Positions 1-12,216 of a DNA stretch of 64,000 nucleotides are shown piece after piece. Made by a program: the position numbers and the translations under genes. This DNA comes from Agriotes lineatus (Eukaryota > Arthropoda > Insecta > Coleoptera > Elateridae), in assembly GCA_940337035.1 (NCBI GenBank), contig CALNHX010000265.1:1-64000 (forward strand), given 5' to 3'. The notes under the pieces are model-generated. The model was given only the letters and a program-made list of their open reading frames with translations. It was not told the origin of the DNA and did no database searches. Within the stretch, counting starts at the first letter, position 1; every line of letters starts with the position of its first letter.

Positions 1-3000
1 AAGCGCCAAGCCAAGCGCCAAACCAAAAGTCAAACTAAGCGCCAAGCCAAGCGCCAAAAAAATCACCAAACCAAGCGCCAAAGCAAGCGCCAAGCCAAGC
101 GCCAAGCCAAGGGTAAAACCAAGCGCCATGCCAAGCGCCAAATCGAGCACCAAGCCAAGCGCCAAAGAAATCACCAAGCCAAGCGCCAGGGCAAGCGCTA
201 AGAAAAGCGCCAAGCGAAGCGCCAAACCAAGCGCCAAGCCAAGCGCCAAAGAAATCATCAAGCCAAGCGCCAGGGCAAGCGCTAAACCAAGCGCCAAGCC
301 AAGCGCCAAACCAAGCGCCAAGCCAAGCGCCAAATCAAGCGCCAAACCAAGCGCCAATTCAAGCGCCATGCCAAGCGACCAGCCAAGCGCCAAACCAAGC
401 GCCAAGCCACGCGGCAAGCCAAGCGCCATGTCTAACACCAAGCCAAGCGCCAAGTCAAGCGCCAAACCAAGCGCCAAAGAAATCACCAAACCAAGAGCCA
501 AGCCAAGCGCCAAACCAAGCGCCAAGCCAAGCGCCAAATCAAGCGCCAAACCAAGCGCCAAGCCAAGAACCATGCCAAGCGACAAGCCAAGCGCCAAGCC
601 AACCGCCAAGCCACGCGCCAAGCCAAGCGCCAAGCCAAGCCCCAAGCCAAGCGCCAAGCCAAGCGGCAAGCCAAGCCCCAAGCCAAGCGCCAAGCCAAGC
701 GCCTAGCCAAGCGCCAAGCCAAGCCCCAAGCCAAGCGCCAAGCCAAGCACCAAGCCAAGCGTCAAACCAAGCGCCAAGCCAAGCGCCAAACCAAGCGCCA
801 ACCCAAGCGCCAAAGAAATCACTAAGCCAAGCGCCAGGGCATGCGCCAAGCCAAGCGCCAAACCAAGCGTCAAGTCAAGCGCCAATCTACGCGCCAAGAA
901 GATCGCCAAACAATGCGCTAAGCCAAGCGCCAAGCCAAGAACCAAGCCAAGCGACAAGCCACGCGCGAAGAAAGCGCCAAGCCACGCGTTAAGCCAAGCG
1001 CCATGTCTAACACCAAGCCAAGCGCCAAGTCAAGCGCCAAGCCAAGCGCCAAAGAAATCACAAAACCAAGCGCCAAGCCAAGCGCCAAACCAAGCGGCTA
1101 GCTACGCGCCAAGAAAGCGGCAAGCAGAGCGTCTAGCCAAGCGCTAATCTACGCGCCAAGAAGATCGCCAAACCATGCGCTAAGCCAAGCGCCAAGCCAA
1201 GAACCAAGCCAAGCGACAAGCCACGCGCGAAGAGAGCGCCAAGCCACGCGCCAAGCCAAGCGCCATGTCTAACACCAAGCCAAGCGCCAAGTCAAGCGCC
1301 AAGACAAGCGCCAAAGAAATCACCAAACCAAGTGCCAAGCCAAGCGCCAAACCTAGCGCCAAGCCAACACCAAATCAAGCGCCAAACTAAGCGCCAAGCC
1401 AAGCGCCATGCCAAGCGACAAGCCAAGCGCCAAGCCAACCGCCAAGCCACGCGCCAAGCCAAGCGCCATGATTAACACCAAGCCAAGAGCCAAGTCAAGC
1501 GCCAAGCAAAGCGCCAAGCCAAGCGCCATGCCAAGCCCCAAGCCAAGCGCCAAGCCAAGCGGAAAACCAGGCCCCAAGCCAAGCGCTAAGCCAAGCACCA
1601 AGCCAAGCGTCAAACCAAGCGCCACGCCAAGCGCCAAACCAAGCGCCAACCCAAGCGCCCAAGAAATCACTAAGCCAAGCGCCAGGGCAAGCGCCAAGCC
1701 AAGCGCCAAACCAAGCGTCAAACTAAGCGCCAAGCCAAGCGCCAAGCCAAGCCCCAAGCCAAGCGCCAAGCCAAGCGTCAAACCAAGCGCCAAGACAAGC
1801 GCCAAACCAAGCGCCAACCCAAGCGCCAAAGAAATCACTAAGCCAAGCGCCAGGGCAAGCGCCAAGCCAAGCGCCAAACCAAAAGTCAAACTAAGCGCCA
1901 AGCCAAGCGCCAAAAAAATCACCAAGCCAAGCGCCAAAGCAAGCGCCAAGCCAAGCGCCAAGCCAAGCGTAAAACCAAGCGCCATGCCAAGCGCCAAATC
2001 GAGCACCAAGCCAAGCGCCAAAGAGATCACCAAGCCAAGCGCCAGGGCAAGCGCTAAGAAAAGCGCCAAGCGAAGCGCCAAACCAAGCGCCAAGCCAAGC
2101 GCCAAAGAAATCATCAAGCCAAGCGCCAGGGCAAGCGCTAAACCAAGCGCCAAGCCAAGCGCCAAACCAAGCGCCAAGCCAAGCGCCAAATCAAGCGCCA
2201 AACCAAGCGCCAAGTCAAGCGCCATGCCAAGCGACCAGCCAAGCGCCAAGCCAAACGCCAAGCCACGCGGCAAGCCAAGCGCCATGTCTAACACCAAGCC
2301 AAGCGCCAAGTCAAGCGCCAAACCAAGCGCCAAAAAAATCACCAAACCAAGAGCCAAGCCAAGCGCCAAACCAAGCGCCAAGCCAAGCGCCAAATCAAGC
2401 GCCAAACCAAGCGCCAAGCCAAGAACCATGCCAAGCGACAAGCCAAGCGCCAAGCCAACCGCCAAGAAACGCGCCAAGCCAAGCGCCAAGCCAAGCCCCA
2501 AGCCAAGCGCCAAGCCAAGCGGCAAGCCAAGCCCCAAGCCAAGCGCCAAGCCAAGCGCCAAGCCAAGCGCCAAGCCAAGCCCCAAGCCAAGCGCCAAGCC
2601 AAGCACCAAGCCAAGCGTCAAACCAAGCGCCTAGCCAAGCGCCAAACCAAGCGCCAACCCAAGCGCCAAAGAAATCACTAAGCCAAGCGCCAGGGCAAGC
2701 GCCAAGCCAAGCGCCAAACCAAGCGTCAAGTCAAGCGCCAATCTACGCGCCAAGAAGATCGCCAAACCATGCGCTAAGCCAAGCGCCAAGCCAAGAACCA
2801 AGCCAAGCGACAAGCCACGCGTGAAGAAAGCGCCAAGCCACGCGCCAAGCCAAGCGCCATGTCTAACACCAAGCCAAGCGCCAAGTCAAGCGCCAAGCCA
2901 AGCGCCAAACCAAGCGTCAAGTCAAGCGCCAATCTACGCGCCAAGAAGATCGCCAAACCATGCGCTAAGCCAAGCGCCAAGCCAAGAACCAAGCCAAGCA

Positions 3001-3135
3001 ACTAGCCACTCGCCAAGAAAAGCGCCAAGCCAAGCGCCAAGACAAGCGCCAAGACAAGCGCCAAGCCAAGCGTTAAAGAAATCACCAAGCCAAGCGCCAG
3101 GGCAAGCGCCAAGCCAAGCGCCAAGCCAAACGCCA

Positions 3136-6100
3136 AACCAAGGCCAAGCGCCAAACCAAGCGCCAACCCAAGCGCCAAAAAAATCACTAAGCCAAACGCC
3201 ATGGCAAGCGCCAAGCCAAGCGCCAAGCCAAGCGCCAAGCCAAGCGCCAAGCCAAGCGCCAAACCAAGCGCTAAGCCAAGCGCCAAATCGAGCACCAAGC
3301 CACACGCCAAAGAAATCACCAAGCCAAGCGCCAGGGCAAGCTCCAAGCCAAGCGCCAAGTTAAGCGCCAAGCCAAGCGCCAAGCCAAGCGCCAAGCCAAG
3401 CGCCAAACCAAGCGTCAAACTAAGCACCAAGCCAAGCGCCAAAAAAATCACCAAGCCAAGCGCCAGGGCAAGCGTTAAGCCAAGCGCCAAGCCAAGCGCC
3501 AAGCCAAGCGCCAAACCAAGCGCCAAGCCAAGCGCCAAATCGAGCACCAAGTCAAGCGCCAAAGAAATCACCAAGCCAAGCGCCAGGGCAAGCGCTAAGC
3601 CAAGCGCCAAGCGAAGCGCCAAACCAATCGCCAAAGAAATCACCAAGCCAAGCGCCAGGGCAAGCGCTAAGCCAAGCGCCAAGCCAAGCGCCAAACCAAG
3701 CGCCAAGCCAAGCGCCAAATCAAGCGCCAAACCAAGCGCCAAGTCAAGCGCCAAGCCAATCGCCAAAGCAAGCACCATGCCAAGCGCCAAGCCAAGGGCT
3801 AAGTCAAGCGCCAAACCAAGCGCCAAGCCAAGCGCCAGGGCAAGCCCCAAGCCAAGCGCCAAGCCAAGCGCCAAGCCAAGCGCCAAACCAAGCGTCAAAC
3901 TAAGCACCAAGCCAATCGCCAAAGAAATCACCAAGCCAAGCGCCAGGGCAAGCGCCAAGCCAAGCGCCAAGCCAAGCGCCAAGCCAAGCGCCAAACCAAG
4001 CGCCAAGCCAAGCGCCAAATCGAGCACCAAGCCAATCGCCAAAGAAATCACCAAGCCAAGCGCCAGGGTAAGCGTTAAGCCAAGCGCAAAGCGAAGCGCC
4101 AAACCAAGCGCCAAGCCAAGCGCCAAAGGAATTACCAAGCCAAGCGCCAGGGCAAGCGCTAAGCCAAGCGCCAAGCCAAGCGCCAAACCAAGCGCCAAGC
4201 CAAGCGCCAAATCAAGCGCCAAACCAAGCGCCAAGTCAAGCGCCAAGCCAAGCGCCAAAGCAAGCACCATGCCAAGCGCCAAGCCAAGGGCTAAGTCAAG
4301 CGCCAAACCAAGCGCCAAGCCAAGCGCCAAATCGAGCACCAAGCCAATCGCCAAAGAAATCACCAAGCCAAGCGCCAGGGTAAGCGTTAAGCCAAGCGCA
4401 AAGCGAAGCGCCAAACCAAGCGCCAAGCCAAGCGCCAAAGGAATTACCAAGCCAAGCGCCAGGGCAAGCGCTAAGCCAAGCGCCAAGCCAAGCGCCAAAC
4501 CAAGCGCCAAGCCAAGCGCCAAATCAAGCGCCAAACCAAGCGCCAAGTCAAGCGCCAAGCCAAGCGCCAAAGCAAGCACCATGCCAAGCGCCAAGCCAAG
4601 GGCTAAGTCAAGCGCCAAACCAAGCGCCAAGCTAAGCGCTAGGGCAAGCGCCAAGCCAAGCGCCAAGCCAAGCCCCCAACCAAGCGCCAAACCAAGCGCC
4701 AAGCCAAGCGCCAAAGCAAGCACCATGCCAAGCGTCAAGCCAAGCGCCAAAGCAAGCACCAAACCAAGCGCCAAGTCAAGCGCCAAGCCAAGCGCCAAAG
4801 CAAGCACCATGCCAAGCGCCAAATCAAGCGCCAAACCAAGCGCCAAACCAAGCGCCAAGCCAAGCGCCAAAGCAAGCACCATGCCAAGCGTCAAGCCAAG
4901 CGCCAAGCCAAGCGTCAAAATAGGCGCTAACCTAGGCACCAAGCCACACGCCAAACCAAGCGCCAAGCTACACGCCAAGCCAAGCGCCCAGCCAAGCGCC
5001 AAGCCACGCGCCAAGGGGAGCGCTAAGCCATTCGCCAAACCAAGCGCCAAGAGAAGCGCCAAGCCAAGCGCCAAGCCAAGCGCCAAGCCAGCGCCAAGCC
5101 AAGCGCCTAACCAAGCGCCAAGCCAAGCGCCAAGCCACGCGCCAAGGAGAGCGCCAAGCTACGCGCCAAGGAGAGCGTCAAGCCATGCGTTAAGGCAAGC
5201 GCCAAGCCAAGCGCTAAGCTGCGCGCCAAAAAAAAACGCCAAGGAAAGCGCCAAGCCAAGCGTCAAGCTAAGCGCAAAGCCAAGCGAAGAGCCAAGCGCC
5301 AAGCCACGCGCCAAGGAGAGCGCCAAGCTACGCGCCAAGGAGAGCGTCAAGCCATGCGTTAAGGCAAGCGCCAAGCCAAGCGCTAAGCTGCGCGCCAAAA
5401 AAAAACGCCAAGGAAAGCGCCAAGCCAAGCGTCAAGCTAAGCGCCAAGCCAAGCGAACAGCCACGCGCCAAGCCAAGCGCCAAGCCAAGTGCCAAGCCAC
5501 CCGCCAAGAAAAGCGCTAAACCAAGCGACAAGCCATTCGCCAAGAAAGCGCCAAGCCCAGCGCCAAGCCAAGCGCCCAGACAAGCGCCAAGCCACGCGCT
5601 AAGGAAAGCGCCAAGCCATGCGCCAAGCCAAGCGCCAAGCTAAACGCCCAGCCAAGCGCCAAGCCACGCACCAAGTCACGCGCCAAGCCAAGCAACAAGA
5701 CACGCGCCACGAAAGCGGCAAGTAAAGCGTCTAGCCAAGCGCCAAGCCAAGAACCAAGCCAAGCAACAAGCCAAGCGCCAACTTAAGCGCCAAGCTACGC
5801 ACTAAGCCAAACGCCAACTCAACTGCCAAGATAGGCGCTAACCCAAGCACCAAGCCACACGCCAAACCAAGCGCCAAGATAAGCGCCAAATCAAGCGCCA
5901 AGACATGCGCCAAGCCAAACGTCAAGGCAAGCGCTAAGCCAGGCGCTAAGCCAAGCGCCAACTCAAGCGCCAAGATAGGCGCTAACCAAAGCTCCAAGCC
6001 ACATTCCAAACCAAGGGCAAAGCCAATCGCCAAGAGCCAAACCAAACGGCCAGCCAAGCGCCAAGCAAAGAGCCAAGTGAAGCTCTAAACTAAGCGCAAA

Positions 6101-9100
6101 GGTAAGCGCCAAGGCAAGCGCCAAGCCAGGCGCTAATCCAAGCGCCAAGCTAAGCTCTAGGTCAAGCGCCAAACTAAGCGCCAAGCCAAGCGCCAAACCA
6201 AGCGCCAAGCCACGCGCCAAGCCAAGCGCCATGCCTAACACCAAGCCAAGCGCCAAGTCAAGCCCCAAGCCATGCGCCAAGCCAAGCGGCAAGCCAAGCG
6301 CCAAGCCAAGCGCCAAGCCAAGCGCCAAGCCAAGCGCCAAGCCAAGCGCCTAGCCAAGCGCCAAGCCAAGCCCCAAGGCAAGCGCCTAGCCAAGCACCAA
6401 GCCAAGCGCCAAGTCAAGCGCCAAGATAGGCGCCAAGCCAAGCCCAAAACCACACGCCAATTCAAGCGCCAAGATAAGCGCCAAATCAAGCGCCAAGACA
6501 TGCGCCAAGCCAAACGTTAAGGCAAGCGCCAAGCCAGGTGCTAAGCCAAACGCCAACTCAAGCGCTAAGATAGGCACTAACCAAAGCTCCAAGCCACACG
6601 CCAAGCCAAGGGCAAAACCAATTGCCAAGCCAAGAGCCAAACCAAACGGCCAGTAAAGCGCCAAGCAAAGCGCCAAGTCAAGCACCAAGCCAAGCGCCAA
6701 AGAAATCACCAAGCCAAGCGCTAGGGCAAGCGCTAAGAAAAGCGCCAAGCGAAGCGCCAAACTAAGCGCCAAGCCAAGCGCCAAAGAAATTATCAAGCCA
6801 AGCGCCAGGGCAAGCGCTAAACCAAGCGCCAAGCTAAGCGCCAAACCAAGCGCCAAGCCAAGCGCCAAATCAAACGCCAAACCAAGCGCCAAGTCAAGCG
6901 CCATGCCAAGCGACAAGCCAAGCGCCAAGCCAAGCGCCAAGCCACGCGGCAAGCCAAGCGCCATGTCTAACATCAAGCCAAGCGCCAAATCAAACGCCAA
7001 ACCAAGCACCAAGTCAAGCGCCATGTCAAGCGACAAGCCAAGCGCCAAGCCAAGCGCCAATCCACGCGGCAAGCCAAGCGCCATGTCTAACACCAAGCCA
7101 AGCGCCAAGCCAAGCGGCAAGCCAAGCCCCAAGCCAAGCGCCAGGCCAAGCGCCAAGCCAAGCGTCAAGCCAAGCCCCAAGCCAGCGCCAAGCCAAGCGC
7201 CAAGCCAAGCGTCAAACCAAGCGCCAAGCCAAGCGCCAAGCCAAGCGCCAAGCCAAGCGCCAAGCCAAGCGCCAAGCCATGCGCCAAGCCAAGCGCCAAG
7301 CCACGCGCCAAAGAAATCACTAAGCCAAGCGCCAGGGCAAGCGCCAAGCCAAGCGCCAAACCAAAAGTCAAACTAAGCGCCAAGCCAAGCGCCAAAAAAA
7401 TCACCAAGCCAAGCGCCAAAGCAAGCGCCAAGCCAAGCGCCAAGCCAAGTGTAAAACCAAGCGCCATGCCAAGCGCCAAATCGAGCACCAAGCCAAGCGC
7501 CAAAGAAATCACCAAGCCAAGCGCCAGGGCAAGCGCTAAGAAAAGCGCCAAGCGAAGCGCCAAACCAAGCGCCAAGCCAAGCGCCAAAGAAATCATCAAG
7601 CCAAGCGCCAGGGCAAGCGCTAAACCAAGCGCCAAGCCAAGCGCCAAACCAAGCGCCAAATCAAGCGCCAAACCAAGCGCCAAGTCAAACGCCATGCCAA
7701 GCGACCAGCCAAGCGCCAAGCCAAGCGCCAAGCCACGCGGCAAGCCAAGCGCCATGTCTAACACCAAGCCAAGCGCCAACTCAAGCGCCAAACCAAGCGC
7801 CAAAGAAATCACCAAACCAAGTGCCAAGCCAAGCGCCAAACCTAGCGCCAAGCCAAGCACCAAATCAAGCGCCAAACTAAGCGCCAAGCCAAGCGCCATG
7901 CCAAGCGACAAGACAAGCGCCAAGCCAACCGCCAAGCCACGCGCCAAGCCAAGCGCCATGTCTAACACCAAGCCAAGAGCCAAGTCAAGCGCCAAGCCAA
8001 GCGCCAAGCCAAGCGCCAAGCCAAGCCCCAAGCCAAGCGCCAAGCCAAGCGCCAAAGAAATCACCAAACCAAGTGCCAAGCCAAGCGCCAAACCTAGCGC
8101 CAAGCCAAGCACCAAATCAAGCGCCAAACTAAGCGCCAAGCCAAGCGCCATGCCAAGCGACAAGCCAAGCGCCAAGCCAACCGCCAAGCCACGCGCCAAG
8201 CCAAGCGCCATGTCTAACACCAAGCCAAGCGCCAAGTCAAGCGCCAAGCCAAGCGCCAAAGAAATCACCAAACCAAGTGCCAAGCCAAGCGCCAAACTTA
8301 GCGCCAAGCCAAGCACCAAATCAAGCGCCAAACTAAGCGCCAAGCCAAGCGCCATGCCAAGCGACAAGCCAAGCGCCAAGCCAACCGCCAAGCCACGCGC
8401 CAAGCCAAGCGCCATGTCTAACACCAAGCCAAGAGCCAAGTCAAGCGCCAAGCCAAGCGCCAAGCCAAGCGCCAAGCCAAGCCCCAAGCCAAGCGCCAAG
8501 CCAAGCGAAAAACCAGGCCCCAAGCCAAGCGCCAAGCCAAGCACCAAGCCAAGCGTCAAACCAAGCGCCACGCCAAGCGCCAAACCAAGCGCCAACCCAA
8601 GCGCCAAAGAAATCACTAAGCCAAGCGCCAGGGCAAGCGCCAAGCCAAGCGCCAAACCAAGCGTCAAACTAAGCGCCAAGGCAAGCGCCAAGCCAAGCCC
8701 CAAGCCAAGCGCCAAGCCAAGCGCCAAACCAAGCGCCAAGCCAAGCGCTAAACCAAGCGTCAAACTAAGCGCCAAGCCAAGCGCCAAGCCAAGCCCCAAG
8801 CCAAGCGCCAAGCCAAGCGTCAAACCAAGCGCCAAACCAAGCGCCAACCCAAGCGCCAAAGAAATCACTAAGACAAGCGCCAGGGCAAGCGCCAAACTAA
8901 GCGCCAAGCCAAGCGCCAAGCCAAGCCCCAAGCCAAGCGCCAAGCCAAGCGTCAAACCAAGCGCCAAGCCAAGCGCCAAACTAAGCGCCAACCCAAGCGC
9001 CAAAGAAATCACGAAGCCAAGCGCCAGGGCAAGCGCCAAGCCAAGCACCAAGCCAAGCGTCAAACCAAGCGCCAAGCCAAGCGCCAAACTAAGCGCCAAC

Positions 9101-9675
9101 CCAAGCGCCAAAGAAATCACTAAGCCAAGCGCCAGGGCAAGCGCCAAGCCAAGCGCCAAACCAAGCGTCAAACTAAGCGCCAAGCCAAGCGCTAAAAAAA
9201 TCACCAAACCAAGCGCCAAAGCAAGCGCCAAGACAAGCGCCAAGCCAAGCGCCAAGCCAAGCGCCAAGCCAAGCGCCAAGCCAAGCGTCAAGCCAAGCGC
9301 CAAACCAAGCGCCAAGCTAAGCGCCAAATCGAGCACCAAACTAAGCGCCAAAGAAATCACCAAGCCAAGCGCCAGGGCAAGCGCTAAGCCAAGCGCCAAG
9401 CGAAGCGCCAAACCAAGCGCCAAGCCAAGCGCCAAAGAAATCACCAAGCCAAGCGCCAGGGCAAGCGCTAAACCAAGCGCCAAGCCAAGCGCCAAACCAA
9501 GCGCCAAGTCAAGCGACAAATCAAGCGCCAAACTAAGCGCCAAGTCAAGCGCCAAGCCGAGCGCCAAAGCAAGCACCATGCCAAGCGCCATGCCAAGGGC
9601 TAAGTCAAATGCCAAACCAAGCGCCAAGCCAAGCGCCAGGGCAAGCGCCAAGCCAAGCGCCAAGCCAACCCCCAA
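3136..9675. repeat. Higher-order satellite unit, copy 1
   Basis: Variant-specific strings recur in the same order about 8.7-9.2 kb downstream. AACCAAGGCCAAGCGCC is at about 3,136 and again at about 12,219. TAGGCGCTAACCTAGGCACC is at about 4,921 and 13,642. AAGTGAAGCTCTAAACTAAG is at about 6,072 and 14,832. AAAAGTCAAACTAAGCGCC is at about 7,366 and 16,613. The changing offset shows small internal insertions and deletions between copies. The boundaries are approximate because they were placed by eye. Confidence 0.75.
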
Positions 9676-10031
9676 CCAAGTGCCAAGCCAAACGCCAAAC
9701 CAGGCGCCAAGCCAAGCGCCAAAGCAACCACCATGCCAAGCGTCAAGCCAAGCGCCAAGTCAAGCGCCAAACCAAGCGCCAAGCCAAGCGCCAAACAAAG
9801 CGCCAAGTCAAGCGCCAAATCAAGCGCCAAACTAAGCGCCAAGTCAAGCGCCAAGCCGAGCGCCAAAGCAAGCACCATGCCAAGCGCCATGCCAAGGGCT
9901 AAGTCAAGCGCCAAACCAAGCGCCAAGCCAAGCGCCAGGGCAAGCGCCAAGCCAAGCGCCAAGCCAACCCCCAACCAAGTGCCAAGCCAAACGCCAAACC
10001 AGGCGCCAAGCCAAGCGCCAAAGCAACCACC

Positions 10032-12210
10032 ATGCCAAGCGTCAAGCCAAGCGCTAAGCCAAGCGCCAAGCCAAGCGCCAAGCCAAGCGCCAAGCCAAGT
10101 GCCAAACTACGCGCCAAGAAAAGCGCAAAGCCAAGCGACAAGCCACGCGCCAAGAGAAGCGCCAAGCCAAGCGCCAAGCCAAGCGCCAAGCCAAGCGCCA
10201 AGCCAAGCGCCAAGCCATTCGCCAAGCCAAGCGCCAAACCAAGCGCCAAGCCAAGCGCCAAACCACGCGAGAAGTCACGCGCCAAGAAAATCGTCAAGCC
10301 AAGCGCCAAGCCAAGCGCCAAGCCAAGCGCAAATCCAAGCGCCAAGCCATGCGCCCAGCCAAGCGCCAAACCAAGCGCCAAGCCAAGTGCCAAACTACGC
10401 GCCAAGAAAAGCGCAAAGCCAAGCGACAAGCCACGCGCCAAGAGAAGCGCCAAGCCAAGCGCCAAGCCAAGCGCCAAGCCAAGCGCCAAGCCATGCGCCA
10501 AGCCAAGCGCCAAACCAAGCGCCAAGCCAAGCGCCAAGCCACGCGCCAAGTCACGCGCCAAGAAAAGCGTCAAGCCAAGCGTTAAGCCAAGCGCCAAGCC
10601 AAGCGCCAAGCCAAGCGCCAAGCCAAGCGCCAAACCAAGCGCCAAGCCAAGCGCCAAGCCACGCGCCAAGTCACGCGCCAAGAAAAGCGTCAAGCCAAGC
10701 GCCAAGCCAAGCGTCCAGCCATGCGCCAAGCCACGCGCCAAGAAAAACGCCAAGCCAAGCGCCAAGCCAAGGGCCAAGCCAAGCGTCCAGCCAAGCGCCA
10801 AGATAAGTGCCAAGCCACGCGCCAAAAAAAGCGCGAAGCCAAGCGACAAGCCACGCGCCAAGAAAAGCGCCAAGCAAAACGCCAAGCCAAGCGCCAAGCC
10901 AAGCGCCAAGGAGAACGCCAAGCCATGCGCCAAGCAATGCGCCAAGCCAAACGCCAAGCCAAGCGCCAAGCCAAGCGTCATAAATGAACGCCCAGCTGAG
11001 CGCCAAGCCACGCGCCAAGGAGAACGCCAACCCATGCGCCAAGCCAAGCGCCAAGCCAAGCGCCAAAGCAACCACCATGCCAAGCGTCAAGCCAAGCGCC
11101 AAGTCAAGCGCCAAACCAAGCGCCAAGCCAAGCGTCAAAATAGGCGCTAACCTAAGCACCAAGCCACACGCCAAATCAAGCGCCAAGCCATACGCTAAGC
11201 CAAGCGCCCAGCCAACCGCCAAACCACGCGCCAAGGGAAGCGCTAAGCCATTCGAAAAGCCAAGCGGCAAGAGAAGCGCCAAGCCAAGCGCCAAGCCAAG
11301 CGCTAAGCCAAGCGCCAAGCCAAGCGCCAAGCCAAGCGCCAAGCCAAGTGCCAAACTACGCGCCAAGAAAAGCGCAAAGCCAAGCGACAAGCCACGCGCC
11401 AAGAGAAGCGCCAAGCCAAGCGCCAAGCCAAGCGCCAAGCCAAGCGCCAAGCCAAGCGCCAAGCCATGCGCCAAGCCAAGCGCCAAACCAAGCGCCAAGC
11501 CAAGCGCCAAACCACGCGAGAAGTCACGCGCCAAGAAAATCGTCAAGCCAAGCGCCAAGCCAAGCGCCAAGCCAAGCGCAAAGCCAAGCGCCAAGCCATG
11601 CGCCCAGCCAAGCGCCAAACCAAGCGCCAAGCCAAGTGCCAAACTACGCGCCAAGAAAAGCGCAAAGCCAAGCGACAAGCCACGCGCCAAGAGAAGTGCC
11701 AAGCCAAGCGCCAAGCCAAGCGCCAAGCCAAGCGCCAAGCCATGCGCCAAGCCAAGCGCCAAACCAAGCGCCAAGCCAAGCGCCAAGCCACGCGCCAAGT
11801 CACGCGCCAAGAAAAGCGTCAAGCCAAGCGTTAAGCCAAGCGCCAAGCCAAGCGCCAAGCCAAGCGCCAAGCCAAGCGCCAAGCCAAGCGCCAAACCAAG
11901 CGCCAAGCCAAGCGCCAAGCCACGCGCCAAGTCACGCGCCAAGAAAAGCGTCAAACCAAGCGCCAAGCCAAGCGTCCAGCCATGCGCCAAGCCACGCGCC
12001 AAGAAAAACGCCAAGCCAAGCGCCAAGCCAAGGGCCAAGCCAAGCGTCCAGCCAAGCGCCAAGATGAGTGCCAAGCCACGCGCCAAAAAAAGCGCGAAGC
12101 CAAGCGACAAGCCACGCGCCAAGAAAAGCGCCAAGCAAAACGCCAAGCCAAGCGCCAAGCCAAGCGCCAAGGAGAACGCCAAGCCATGCGCCAAGCAATG
12201 CGCCAAGCCA
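10032..12210. repeat. Local 1.25-kb tandem duplication inside satellite
   Basis: The string AACTACGCGCCAAGAAAAGC occurs at about 10,105 and about 11,351, and the flanking variants match over about 0.9 kb with an offset near 1,246 bp. Part of the same block (with CATAAATGAACGCCCAGC at about 10,980) also returns at about 18,640-19,080. This block is therefore present two and a half to three times. Confidence 0.65.
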
Positions 12211-12216
12211 AACGCC